A stretch of DNA of 40,122 nt from Chlamydiota bacterium (GTDB taxonomy: Bacteria > Chlamydiota > Chlamydiia > Chlamydiales > Rhabdochlamydiaceae). The position numbers were made by a program, and so were the translations under genes. The stretch covers positions 1 to 40,122 of the forward strand of contig PSRO01000023.1 in NCBI GenBank assembly GCA_003176115.1. Reading direction: 5' to 3'. This document shows positions 25,933 through 34,700 of the stretch, one piece after another. The notes below the pieces were generated by a model, which was not told the DNA's origin, made no database searches, and was given only the letters and a program-made list of their open reading frames with translations. The number at the start of each line of letters is the position of its first letter. The stretch's first letter is position 1.

Positions 25933-26780
25933 GTATTTATAAACCCTCCGTACTTAAAGAGTTTTTGCGTTTTTCTCATATCCATCCTAAAAAAGCGCTT
26001 TCGCAAAATTTTCTCATCGACGGTAATATTGTACGTAAAATTATAGACACAGCTCAAATACAAGCGGGTAACGTGGTTCTGGAAATCGGACCTGGGCCTG
26101 GTGCCCTAACAGAAGCACTATTAGCAAAAGGAGCCGTTGTTACAGCTATTGAAAAAGACTCTGTATTTGCAGATCAATTATATCGACTACAAGATTTAGG
26201 GAATTTAACCATACAGAGAGAAGACTTTTTATTATTTGATTTAGAAAAGTTTCTAGACTCTAAAGAAAATAAAATCAAAGTGGTTGCAAACCTCCCCTAT
26301 CATATTACTACTCCTATCTTACTAGCTTTACTTCCACACCACGATAAGATGGATTCTTTAACTCTTATGGTACAAAAGGAATACGCTGACCGAATGGTTG
26401 CTCCTTCAAAAACCTCTCATTATAGTCATCTTTCTTTGCTCGTAAGTTTTTTCTGCCAAGCAAAACTTACTTTTACCATTAATCCGAATTGCTTCTTCCC
26501 TAAACCAAAAGTAAGATCTGCTATTGTGCATTGCAAGTTAAACCCACCTGCTCTAAGTGACGACATAGATGCATTTTTTTTCCTAACTCGTAACGCTTTT
26601 CAACAGAAAAGAAAAATGTTGCGTTCTTCTCTAAAATCCCTAGCCTCTAGCGAGCTCATTGAACAAGTTCTTCAAAGCATGCACCTTTCCATAACTGCAA
26701 GGCCAGAAGAACTCAATTTACAAGAATTTATTTCTTTATTTAGACAACTCAAACGCGCTTACTTACCCAAACAAAACTAA
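25929..26780 (+). CDS. ksgA: 16S rRNA dimethyladenosine transferase RsmA/KsgA
   Basis: The enzyme dimethylates A1518 and A1519 of 16S rRNA (E. coli numbering) with S-adenosylmethionine, late in small-subunit assembly. In 283 residues, PKKALSQNFLIDGNIV (20-35) opens the fold, VLEIGPGPGALTEALL (50-65) binds SAM, and NLPYHITTPIL (121-131) is the active-site loop. It overlaps the SurA-like gene by 4 nt. Its last 32 nt overlap the 3' end of the convergent dacF gene. Confidence 0.97.
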   Translation: MSIYKPSVLKEFLRFSHIHPKKALSQNFLIDGNIVRKIIDTAQIQAGNVVLEIGPGPGALTEALLAKGAVVTAIEKDSVFADQLYRLQDLGNLTIQREDFLLFDLEKFLDSKENKIKVVANLPYHITTPILLALLPHHDKMDSLTLMVQKEYADRMVAPSKTSHYSHLSLLVSFFCQAKLTFTINPNCFFPKPKVRSAIVHCKLNPPALSDDIDAFFFLTRNAFQQKRKMLRSSLKSLASSELIEQVLQSMHLSITARPEELNLQEFISLFRQLKRAYLPKQN

Positions 26781-28029
26781 AAGATAATACGGCTATTCCT
26801 AACCCCAACATAAGCAAAGACATTGGTTGTTTTAAGCTGATGATCCAACTTAGACATTTATCTAGAACTTGATAATAAAACGTAGAGTGCACTTTTTCTA
26901 CTGCATATAAGGGATAAACAGCTAAGATTTGACTGTTTTGGTCATATAAAGATAGCGTTGCTAATCGCTGCCCTGGTTGAACAGGAAAAACAATAGGCTC
27001 CCATTCCAATTCTGGCTTTATCAATGGTTCCTCTGAAGCATAATAATCGATCACTACATCTTCATTTAAAATGGCTTTAATCGGGTTTTTACTCTTTTTT
27101 TGTATAATGCTAAATACGTCAAAATTTTTAGAAAAAAGAGTTCTTTGGATTCTTGGCTCATTAAATCCTGCTTCAAAAAGAGCAATAGCATCTCGGTATC
27201 TCTGTTCTAACTTATCGCAACCCATAAGCACTACTATCAACTTTCTATTTTGATCTTCGGCTGCTGCTGCTATAGTATACCCTGAGCTTGCAGTGTATCC
27301 TGTTTTTACCCCTATTGCTTTAGGATAATAAAACTTACCCGGCTTGATCAAAGAGTTATGTTGCAGTAGTTCTACTGGTGGTTGTTTATTGCTAGCTGGC
27401 TTTAAATAAGTTATAGTTTTAACTATCTTACAAAAAAACGGTTGCTCTAAGGCTTTTTTTGTCAATAAACACATATCGTAAGCAGTTGTTTTATGACTAG
27501 CATGTGTTAATCCATGAGGAGTGGTTAAAGTGGTTTGCTTATATCCTAAAGACCTTACATATCCATTTAACTCTTCCATAAACCGCGGTATGTTTCCAGA
27601 TACCCACTCAGCTAATGCATTTGCTGCATCAGCCCCGGAGGAAAGCATCAATCCATAGAATAGGGCTTCAGCAGAAACTTGTTCTTCCGCTTTTAATCCC
27701 ATAAGCGACGCACCAAATTCAAGACGATAGGGTGGATGAGCCCCCAATCTATCTCTTCGCGCTTGAGGAGAAACGCTCTTCAGCGCTTCTTGTGAAATCT
27801 TGACCATTTGCTCTAATTGATCCCCTCGTTTTTCTAGAGCATATAAGGCTGTAATAATTTTGGTGATGCTAGCAGGATACAAAGGTAAATAAGCATTTTT
27901 CTCGTAAAGAACAGCCCCTGTTTCTGCATTCATTAAAACAGCAGCTTTTGCAGAAATATCCACTTGCAGAGCTGTATTAGCCGATCGGCTGACTATCATT
28001 ACTATAAAAAGAAATACAAATCGCATCAT
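26749..28029 (-). CDS. dacF: D-alanyl-D-alanine carboxypeptidase (DacF-type, peptidase S11)
   Basis: A low-molecular-mass penicillin-binding protein that trims peptidoglycan stem peptides. In 426 residues it has a signal peptide (about 1-20), the SxxK motif with S54 and K57 in PASITK, and KTG at 242-244 (VKTGYTASSGYT). It has a C-terminal membrane anchor at about 403-425, ending SKRV. The second motif is S131-G-A-D in place of the more usual S-x-N. The promoter candidate at 28068-28095 lies about 40 nt upstream; no clear Shine-Dalgarno is visible. C. trachomatis carries dacF (CT551) in the matching position. Chlamydiae use peptidoglycan at division, so the enzyme is expected. Confidence 0.93.
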   Translation of the reverse strand: MMRFVFLFIVMIVSRSANTALQVDISAKAAVLMNAETGAVLYEKNAYLPLYPASITKIITALYALEKRGDQLEQMVKISQEALKSVSPQARRDRLGAHPPYRLEFGASLMGLKAEEQVSAEALFYGLMLSSGADAANALAEWVSGNIPRFMEELNGYVRSLGYKQTTLTTPHGLTHASHKTTAYDMCLLTKKALEQPFFCKIVKTITYLKPASNKQPPVELLQHNSLIKPGKFYYPKAIGVKTGYTASSGYTIAAAAEDQNRKLIVVLMGCDKLEQRYRDAIALFEAGFNEPRIQRTLFSKNFDVFSIIQKKSKNPIKAILNEDVVIDYYASEEPLIKPELEWEPIVFPVQPGQRLATLSLYDQNSQILAVYPLYAVEKVHSTFYYQVLDKCLSWIISLKQPMSLLMLGLGIAVLSFSFVWVSKRV

Positions 28030-28067
28030 ATAAAAATATTATTTCTCTACTTTAGGTTATCTCTTAA

Positions 28068-28095
28068 ATTTTAGCTTGATCTAATTGAAAGTCAA
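28068..28095 (-). promoter_or_regulatory. Promoter candidate of dacF
   Basis: On the minus strand TTGACT (28090-28095) and TAAAAT (28068-28073) are separated by 16 nt, about 40 nt before the dacF start. The -35 lies within the 15-bp element AAACTAGTTGACTTT, also present before the DoxX gene. Confidence 0.6.
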
Positions 28096-28196
28096 CTAGT
28101 TTCACTAATGTTTATACGACATTTTGTATCGTTAAATTCAAATAATTCACAAAAAATCTTCGCAATCTCTTTAAAAAAAGTAGCTAACTACGCAAG

Positions 28197-28220
28197 ATGA
28201 GGATTTTATGACATCCTCAT
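28197..28220. repeat. Inverted repeat between dacF and the CT550-position gene
   Basis: ATGAGGAT and ATCCTCAT form a perfect 8-bp inverted repeat with an 8-nt spacer. No T run follows on the plus strand. It lies about 50 nt upstream of a TTGACA promoter and could be an operator; this is unproven. The rest of the 294-nt gap is AT-rich with no gene seen. Confidence 0.5.
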
Positions 28221-28271
28221 AAATACAGCTCTACCATGAGATACTATAACTACTAAAAACAAAATAAAAAC

Positions 28272-28301
28272 TTGACACAAGGCTAGTTTTAACGCTAAGC
28301 T
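28272..28301 (+). promoter_or_regulatory. Promoter candidate of the 144-residue gene
   Basis: A perfect -35 hexamer TTGACA (28272-28277) is followed 17-18 nt later by a weak -10 (CTAAGC or TAAGCT). AAGGAG lies 6 nt before the ATG at 28324. Confidence 0.45.
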
Positions 28302-28323
28302 AAGGTGACGGTAAGGAGAAGGT

Positions 28324-28758
28324 ATGATTGACCCGCTATCGCTAGAAGAAGCCTATGAGGAATTTATTAGAAATCTGCCTAAATGGCTCCCTGATGGGAT
28401 TATCCATGTAGACCTCAAGTTATTAAACACTCTTGGACTGCTCAATCATAATGATTTAGATCATACATATGAAGATGTCGAGCTTGATCAATATTTTCAT
28501 ATCATTGAAACCTCTGACAAAGTAACGCTATTTAACGAGCAATTTGCCATTTGGATTGTTCCACAAATTGTAAATGAAATTCCTACAACAACAACATTTA
28601 TAGCTCTTCTTCCCCATAATAAACCACATTTAGAAATAGTATATACTACATCTGGAGTATATAATACACCTAAATATATTTTAAAAATTCTACAGCATTT
28701 TTTAACAGAAGTACAAGACACAGAAGCTGTTATTTCCTCCATTGGCAAAAAATCTTAA
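28324..28758 (+). CDS. Conserved chlamydial hypothetical protein (position of CT550)
   Basis: The 144-residue acidic protein has no signal peptide, membrane segment or motif I recognise. It starts MIDPLSLEEAYEEFIRNLP and has alternating helical and beta-like segments (for example QFAIWIVPQIVNEIPTTTTF). A strong AAGGAG ribosome-binding site, a TTGACA promoter and a hairpin terminator show that it is an expressed single-gene unit. It lies next to dacF where C. trachomatis has hypothetical CT550, so I take it as the likely equivalent, from memory of gene order only. Confidence 0.7.
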   Translation: MIDPLSLEEAYEEFIRNLPKWLPDGIIHVDLKLLNTLGLLNHNDLDHTYEDVELDQYFHIIETSDKVTLFNEQFAIWIVPQIVNEIPTTTTFIALLPHNKPHLEIVYTTSGVYNTPKYILKILQHFLTEVQDTEAVISSIGKKS

Positions 28759-28763
28759 AAATT

Positions 28764-28795
28764 AAGAGGTGCTAACCCACCTCTTGTTATTTTTT
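28764..28795 (+). terminator. Rho-independent terminator after the 144-residue gene
   Basis: AAGAGGTG pairs perfectly with CACCTCTT across a 6-nt loop and is followed by GTTATTTTTT. It begins 5 nt after the stop codon. Confidence 0.92.
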
Positions 28796-28863
28796 GCAGT
28801 TAATTCCAAATATTTACGCTTATCCCTATTCAAATCTTAAGATCCTAGCAAAAAAAATACAGT

Positions 28864-28872
28864 TGCTATAAT
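28864..28872 (+). promoter_or_regulatory. Extended -10 promoter candidate of speD-speE
   Basis: TGCTATAAT matches the extended -10 pattern TGnTATAAT exactly. It lies about 50 nt before the speD start. No good -35 is present 17 nt upstream, which extended -10 promoters do not require. Confidence 0.6.
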
Positions 28873-28920
28873 ATTTTATTTAAAAGAAAATTCACCTTTT
28901 TAACCTACAAGGATTTATGA

Positions 28921-29325
28921 ATGTCTTTTCAGAAATCATCTTCATTAAATAAAGATCATTTTATCGAAAAAAATGGCATGCGCTATGCAGGAGTCCATCT
29001 AATTATCGATCTTTGGGAGGCAGTTCATCTAGATAACCTTGAAGTCATAAAAGATGCTCTACATGAGTGTGTTACTGCTTGTGAGGCTACTCTTTTACAT
29101 TTACATCTACATCGATTTGAGCCAACTGGTGGCATCAGCGGCATTGCTATTTTAGCAGAATCGCATATAAGTATTCACTCTTGGCCTGAGAAAAAATATG
29201 CAGCTATTGATCTATTTATGTGTGGTAATAGTCAACCTTTCTTAAGTCTTCCTATTCTCAAGAAGATTTTTCAACCTAAATACATTTCGCTTAACGAGCA
29301 AATAAGAGGTATTCTCAATGACTAA
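28921..29325 (+). CDS. speD: S-adenosylmethionine decarboxylase proenzyme
   Basis: It makes decarboxylated SAM, the aminopropyl donor for spermidine. The 134-residue protein is of the short prokaryotic class (SpeH/SpeD2 type). The self-cleavage site is in LAESHISIHSWPE: cleavage between E80 and S81 would turn S81 into the pyruvoyl cofactor. H86 and C101 (LFMCG) match the processing and proton-donor residues H68 and C83 of the Thermotoga enzyme. AAGGA lies 7 nt before the ATG. It overlaps speE by 8 nt, so the two are coupled. Confidence 0.96.
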   Translation: MSFQKSSSLNKDHFIEKNGMRYAGVHLIIDLWEAVHLDNLEVIKDALHECVTACEATLLHLHLHRFEPTGGISGIAILAESHISIHSWPEKKYAAIDLFMCGNSQPFLSLPILKKIFQPKYISLNEQIRGILND

Positions 29326-30190
29326 ACAATGGTTTCATGAAACTTTGTATTCAACTTATTGCCAAAGTTTTAAGATTGAAACTGTTTTATGGAAAGGAAA
29401 ATCCTCCTACCAAGATGTCTTGATCTTTGAAAATAAAGAGTTTGGAAAAGTGATGGCTCTTGATGGAGCAGTGCAATTTACTACTAAAGATGAATATATT
29501 TATCATGAAATGATTACACATGTTCCCTTATTTGCTCATGGAAATGTACAAGATGTGCTCATTATTGGTGGTGGTGATGGAGGAGTTGCACGAGAGGTGC
29601 TTAAACATCCTAATGTTCGCTCCATAACCCTTGTCGAAATCGACTCCTTTGTTATTGATCTTACAAAAAAATACGTTCCTGAAATCCCACAAGGAGTATT
29701 TGAACATCCCAAACTACATCTGATTATCGACGATGGAGTAAATTTTGTTAAAAATAGCCAAGACACTTATGATGTAATTATTACAGACTCCAACGACCCC
29801 ATTGGACCATCTCAAGTCTTATTTACAGAAACTTTCTATGGCTATTGCAAAAAACTCTTAAGAAAAAAAGGGATTCTTGTAATGCAAAATGGGGATTTCT
29901 TTATGCAACCTAAAGAATACCAAACAACATTTTCCCATTTACAACTTCTCTTTCGGGATGTGTCTTTTTACTTAGCCAATGTCCCAACATACATTGGGAG
30001 TTATATGACATTAGGATTTGCCTCTGATATAGAGTATCGCAATCTTACTCTAGATATACTTCATCAACGTTTTGCTCAAACCTCTATACAGACTTTTTAT
30101 TACTATCCAAGTATGCATAAAGCATGCTTTGCTCTACCTAAAGCCATGCAAGAAACCTTGGATTCTTTACAAAATATCACGGCTCTTTAA
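29318..30190 (+). CDS. speE: Spermidine synthase
   Basis: It transfers the aminopropyl group from decarboxylated SAM to putrescine. The 290-residue protein has an N-terminal beta domain, the nucleotide-binding motif VLIIGGGDGGVAREVLKHP (80-98), the acidic VEID (106-109) and the active-site segment DSNDPIGPS (157-165). With speD it forms a two-gene operon with its own promoter. No putrescine-making gene is in the window, so putrescine must be imported or made elsewhere. Its 3' end overlaps the convergent lipoprotein gene by 14 nt. Confidence 0.97.
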   Translation: MTKQWFHETLYSTYCQSFKIETVLWKGKSSYQDVLIFENKEFGKVMALDGAVQFTTKDEYIYHEMITHVPLFAHGNVQDVLIIGGGDGGVAREVLKHPNVRSITLVEIDSFVIDLTKKYVPEIPQGVFEHPKLHLIIDDGVNFVKNSQDTYDVIITDSNDPIGPSQVLFTETFYGYCKKLLRKKGILVMQNGDFFMQPKEYQTTFSHLQLLFRDVSFYLANVPTYIGSYMTLGFASDIEYRNLTLDILHQRFAQTSIQTFYYYPSMHKACFALPKAMQETLDSLQNITAL

Positions 30191-30770
30191 TTCGCCATTT
30201 TTGAGCAAGCAATCCTTCCACAATTTTTCTGGCTAATGCTTGATACACCACTGGTGCGCTATCATCATGAGCCCCTTCTACAGAATCGAGCTGTCCCAGA
30301 GAAAAATCAATCATTCTCTGTGGTTTTTGCGAGGGAAGAACAACCGCTACATCTCTAAGAGAATCAGAATTAATGCAATCAAAATCAGCATTTGCTTTTA
30401 CTCGAAAAGGACCTATTACTACACAATTTGCATCCTTATCAATAAGTTCCACCTCTGCTGTAATCAATCTACGGTTCTCTACGCTAACAATATTTTTTCG
30501 CAGAGTTTGGCTACTGGGGTTTCGATCATATCGATACCCAATGGGCTCATCTTTATCTGCGAGAATCGTAATATGTAATAAATAGGAAGAATCATAACAA
30601 TAATTAAACCCATCACAGGTGCTGATCTCGCGTATAAGAGCTCGATTTAACTGACCTTGTATATCTCCTTTAATATAAGGAACACAGATTGAAATTTGAT
30701 CATCAGAACCTGTTTCAAATTGATATCTACATCCTAAGCATAAAACCAAAAGGAAATAAAGTTTACGCAT
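30177..30770 (-). CDS. LptE-like putative lipoprotein (position of CT548)
   Basis: The 197-residue protein starts at the ATG at 30770 with a short signal sequence ending in a relaxed lipobox (FLLVLCLGC, Cys14), so it is probably lipid-anchored. The rest resembles the small LptE/LPS-assembly fold: an N-terminal strand region with IQGQLNRALIREIST, then GYRYDRN and ENRRLITAEVELID in the middle, and a C-terminal helix. LptE plugs LptD in the outer membrane. That identification rests on pattern only. The gene overlaps the BamD-like gene by 8 nt. It occupies the CT548 position relative to dnaE. Confidence 0.55.
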   Translation of the reverse strand: MRKLYFLLVLCLGCRYQFETGSDDQISICVPYIKGDIQGQLNRALIREISTCDGFNYCYDSSYLLHITILADKDEPIGYRYDRNPSSQTLRKNIVSVENRRLITAEVELIDKDANCVVIGPFRVKANADFDCINSDSLRDVAVVLPSQKPQRMIDFSLGQLDSVEGAHDDSAPVVYQALARKIVEGLLAQKWRIKEP

Positions 30771-31701
30771 GGCTCTCTTCTTCTGCACTTAGATGTAACT
30801 CCGCCATTTTTTTCTCTGCTTTTTTTGCTATAAGAGTGGCTGGATAAATTGTTAAAATACGCTTATAATACAAATAGGCAGCATTGGGCTTGTTTTTACG
30901 ATGATAGAAAAGCGCAATCTCATAAAGTTCTTTAGCGTATACCTCTTGCATACGCAAAAGCATATCTTCTACCTCATGAATGGCTTCATCGCTTGGAAAG
31001 CTAGCAGAAATTCTATGTAAGTTAATGGTAGCCAATTCTAAAAAATCTTGATTTGCATATTCCTTTTGCGACTGGATAAGATAGACCCGTCCAATTTCTA
31101 CATAGCTTCTAATAGCTAAAAAATGCTTAGGAAACTGCTGTATCAAATTTTGATAGGTTTCAATGCTTGCCTTATAGTCTTTTCCTCTAGCAAGCAATTC
31201 TGCTTTTGCAAATAGAGATTGGGCTGTAAGTTCATGATTAGGAAGGGTAGAGGTTAACTCTTCATAAATGTCTAAAGCTTCTTGCCTGGCTGGTATCCAC
31301 TTTAATCCAAGTATCGCTTTTTTTGTACCTGTGCGATATTTTTCTGCTATTTTAAATTTATACATAAAAGCTTCTTCAAAGAACTTAGGGGTCATTTGTT
31401 TTTTTAAGTAATTAGAAAAAAACTCATTAGCTTTTTCATATTCCTCTAATTCGAAATAGCTAACAGCTAAATAAAAAAGCACATCTTGGGCAAAGGCTGT
31501 TGTAGGATATTCTTCAAGAAGTAGGAAAGCTTGTTCTATGACTTTATTCCAATTTTTATTTTGATAGCTTTCCAATACTAAACTATAACACTCTTGAACA
31601 GATGGGATCTCTCTTTGATGCTGCTCAAAACGAGGATTTTCTCGAGCATGCAATGAGGTCAACAAACAAATAGGAAAAAACAGGTAATACATTTTTTTCA
31701 T
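30763..31701 (-). CDS. BamD-like tetratricopeptide protein (position of CT547)
   Basis: The 312-residue protein has a signal peptide (MKKMYYLFFPICLLTSLHA) and then about five tetratricopeptide-like helical pairs (for example YQNKNWNKVIEQAFLLLEEY and ELEEYEKANEFFSNYL). This matches the YfiO/BamD family, which helps insert outer-membrane proteins. Classical BamD is a lipoprotein; here the Cys at 12 is not in a lipobox and cleavage after LHA would leave a soluble periplasmic protein. It is expressed toward the LptE-like gene (8-nt overlap) and lies 69 nt after dnaE, probably in the same transcript. Confidence 0.65.
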   Translation of the reverse strand: MKKMYYLFFPICLLTSLHARENPRFEQHQREIPSVQECYSLVLESYQNKNWNKVIEQAFLLLEEYPTTAFAQDVLFYLAVSYFELEEYEKANEFFSNYLKKQMTPKFFEEAFMYKFKIAEKYRTGTKKAILGLKWIPARQEALDIYEELTSTLPNHELTAQSLFAKAELLARGKDYKASIETYQNLIQQFPKHFLAIRSYVEIGRVYLIQSQKEYANQDFLELATINLHRISASFPSDEAIHEVEDMLLRMQEVYAKELYEIALFYHRKNKPNAAYLYYKRILTIYPATLIAKKAEKKMAELHLSAEEESHA

Positions 31702-31770
31702 GGATATTCCGTAAGTTTTGAAATTCTAGATCTAAATCTTAATCGATGCTACGGTTTCAAAGCAATTGCC

Positions 31771-34700
31771 TTATTCCCACTGTATTTGATCAATACTACT
31801 AATAGAACGAATCTTATTTTCTAAATCTGAGCACTGCTCTACGCCCCAATTTTGCTCTACCAATAATATCCCTAGATGTTTGCTCTCTTTAGTAAATAAA
31901 ATTTCAATAGGGCTATTCCCTGAATGGGAACGAAAAGCGGTTTTAAGCAATAAGATATGGCTTAAATGAGCCCGATTGGAATCAATAAAAATTTTTAATT
32001 TTTTCATAGTTTTTTGTTTCTTTTCTATACTGGAATTCTTATTTTTTTCGCGAAATTTTATAGGTTTAAATTGCTTTGCTTGGGCATAAGCTAAATCACA
32101 GGCTTGAATCATTGCTTCATCTACACGTGTTAAATCATCTAACCAGCGACACTGTAAGCGAGTTTGTCCTTCTATGATTTCTTTATGGACAATGGCATAC
32201 AATAATTGATTCTCTACCATAAGAGAAGCTTTTTGCTCATAAAGATCTGACCAAATAGGCAATTCAAAACGCTCTTCGTTATCACTAATTTTAAGAATGG
32301 CAAATTTACGCTGATTTTTGGCAGAAACTTTAATAGTAACCCCTTCTATAATACAGGCGATTCGACAAGGTCCATCTTTAGAAATCTCTGCTAATTCTGT
32401 TAAAGAAACACAGGAAAGTTTTTGTAATAGAGTACGGTATTCATCCAGAGGATGTTCATGTAAATACACACCTAAGAGCTCATATTCTCTTCGTAGAATC
32501 ACTTGCCGCGGTAACTCTTCCACTTCTTGAGATACTTGTGTAAAATCAAGAGAAGAATCATCAAGAAGATCAAAAAGACTCATGATGCCCTTTGCCGCTT
32601 CTTTCTGTCCTTTGGAAGCAGCATTAAACATAGGATCAACACTTGTTAACAAAGCAGCTCTACTAAATTTCGTAAAATCAAAGCAACCAGCTTCAACTAA
32701 ATTCTCCATCACCTTTTTGCCCACTTTACTTGTGTCAATACGCTGAATAAAATCGAATAAAGACTTATAATTGCCTTTCAATCTCTCTTCCAAAATAACA
32801 TCAACAACTCCTTCTCCTACACCTTTAATGGCTCCCATAGCAAAACGAATGCCTTTTTCCGTAGATAGAAATTGCTTACCCGATTCATTAATATCAGGAG
32901 GCAAAATAGCAATCCCCATCTTTTGCGATTCTCGTATGTGCTTAGTTACTTTAGAAAGATCATCGCAATCAGATGTCATGAGTGCTGCCATCCATTCACC
33001 AGGATAATTTGCCTTAAGATATGCTGTTACATAACTTAAATAGCCATAGGCAGCTGCATGAGATTTGTTGAAACCATAGGAGGCAAACTTTTCAATTTTA
33101 TCAAAAATCCGCATAGCAATTTCTTCACTTAAGCTATTTTTGATGGCTCCTAAACGAAATTTCTCCCTTTGGTTAAACATTTCTTCTTTATCTTTTTTTC
33201 CCATTGCACGCCTTAAAACATCTCCTTCTCCTAAAGAGTATCCGGCAAGGCGGCTTGCAATTTGCATAACCTGCTCTTGATAAACCATGATACCATAGGT
33301 TTCAGAAAGAACATCTTCCATCCAAAGATGGTCTATTTCGATGCTTTCTCTGCCATGCTTCCGATTGATGAAAGAAGGAATCATCTCCATAGGCCCTGGA
33401 CGATATAACGCACTAACTGCTATAATCTCTTCAAATTTATCGATATGTAACTGACGTGCTAGATCCTGCATACCAGCTGATTCTAATTGAAATATTCCCG
33501 TTGTTTTGCCTTGATTGAGCAATGCAAAAGTCTTTTCATTTTCTAAGTTTAAGTTCACCCAATCAATTTCTTTTTGTTCTTTTTGTTTAATTGCATCAAC
33601 AGCATGTTGAATAGAGGTTAATGTCTTTAATCCAAGAAAATCGATTTTAAGCATACCTACTTGCTCAACCGGCTTCATAGAAAATTGCGTAATTGCCATA
33701 GCAGAATCTTTAGCACTACATAAGGGAATTCTTTGCATAAGAGGATCTGCACTAATAATGATTCCAGCAGCATGTACCCCTGTGTTGCGCACAGATCCTT
33801 CGAGGGTTTTGGCAATATCGATGAGTTGCTTGATTTCCTTATCTTCCTGGTAAATTCTGCGCAGTTCAGGATCTATTTCTAACGCTTTACTTAAAGTCAT
33901 ATGTAAATCTTCAGGGATTAACTTAGCAATCTCATTGACTCTAGCAAGAGGAACGCTTAAAACCCTCCCAACATCTTTAATAGCCATTTTAGCTTTCATT
34001 GTGCCAAAAGTGATAATTTGTGCTACTTTGTCCTTGCCATATTTACTAACTGTATAGTCAATTACCTCAGATCTTCTATCCATACAGATGTCCACATCAA
34101 TATCAGGATAAGAAACTCGCTCTGGATTAATAAATCTTTCAAAAAACAAGTCGAATCTCAAGGGTTCGATATCAGTAACTTCAATTAAGTACAAAATAAT
34201 CGACCCTGCTCCAGACCCCCTCCCTGGTCCTACTGGAATATATTTTTTCTTTGCCCAAGAAATAAAATCCCAAACAATTAAAAGATAATCAGCCATCCCT
34301 TTAGATAGGATAATATTTAGCTCATATTCTAAACGCTCTTTAACCACTTCTATGGGATCGCGTCCTGGATATTTTTCAGAAACCTTTGCTAATCTTGAAT
34401 CGGTATACCTTTTTACAATGCCTTCCTCACACAACTGACGTAAAAACACTGCTACGCTCTCTTGTCTTACCTCTTCTGTGTAAGAAGAGCTTTTCAATTT
34501 AGGAGGGGTAAAAACAGGATAATACTTGAGCTTGAAATCAAAGGAGAAATTGCATTTTTCAGCGATTTTATGTGTTTCTTCTATGGCAGAAGGAATATCG
34601 GAGAAAAGAGAACACATAAGATCTGCACTTTTAAAATACAGCTCATGTGTATAGTTTACTTGTCTTTTTGGGTTTTTAATTCGCTGCTTAAAAGCACCAA

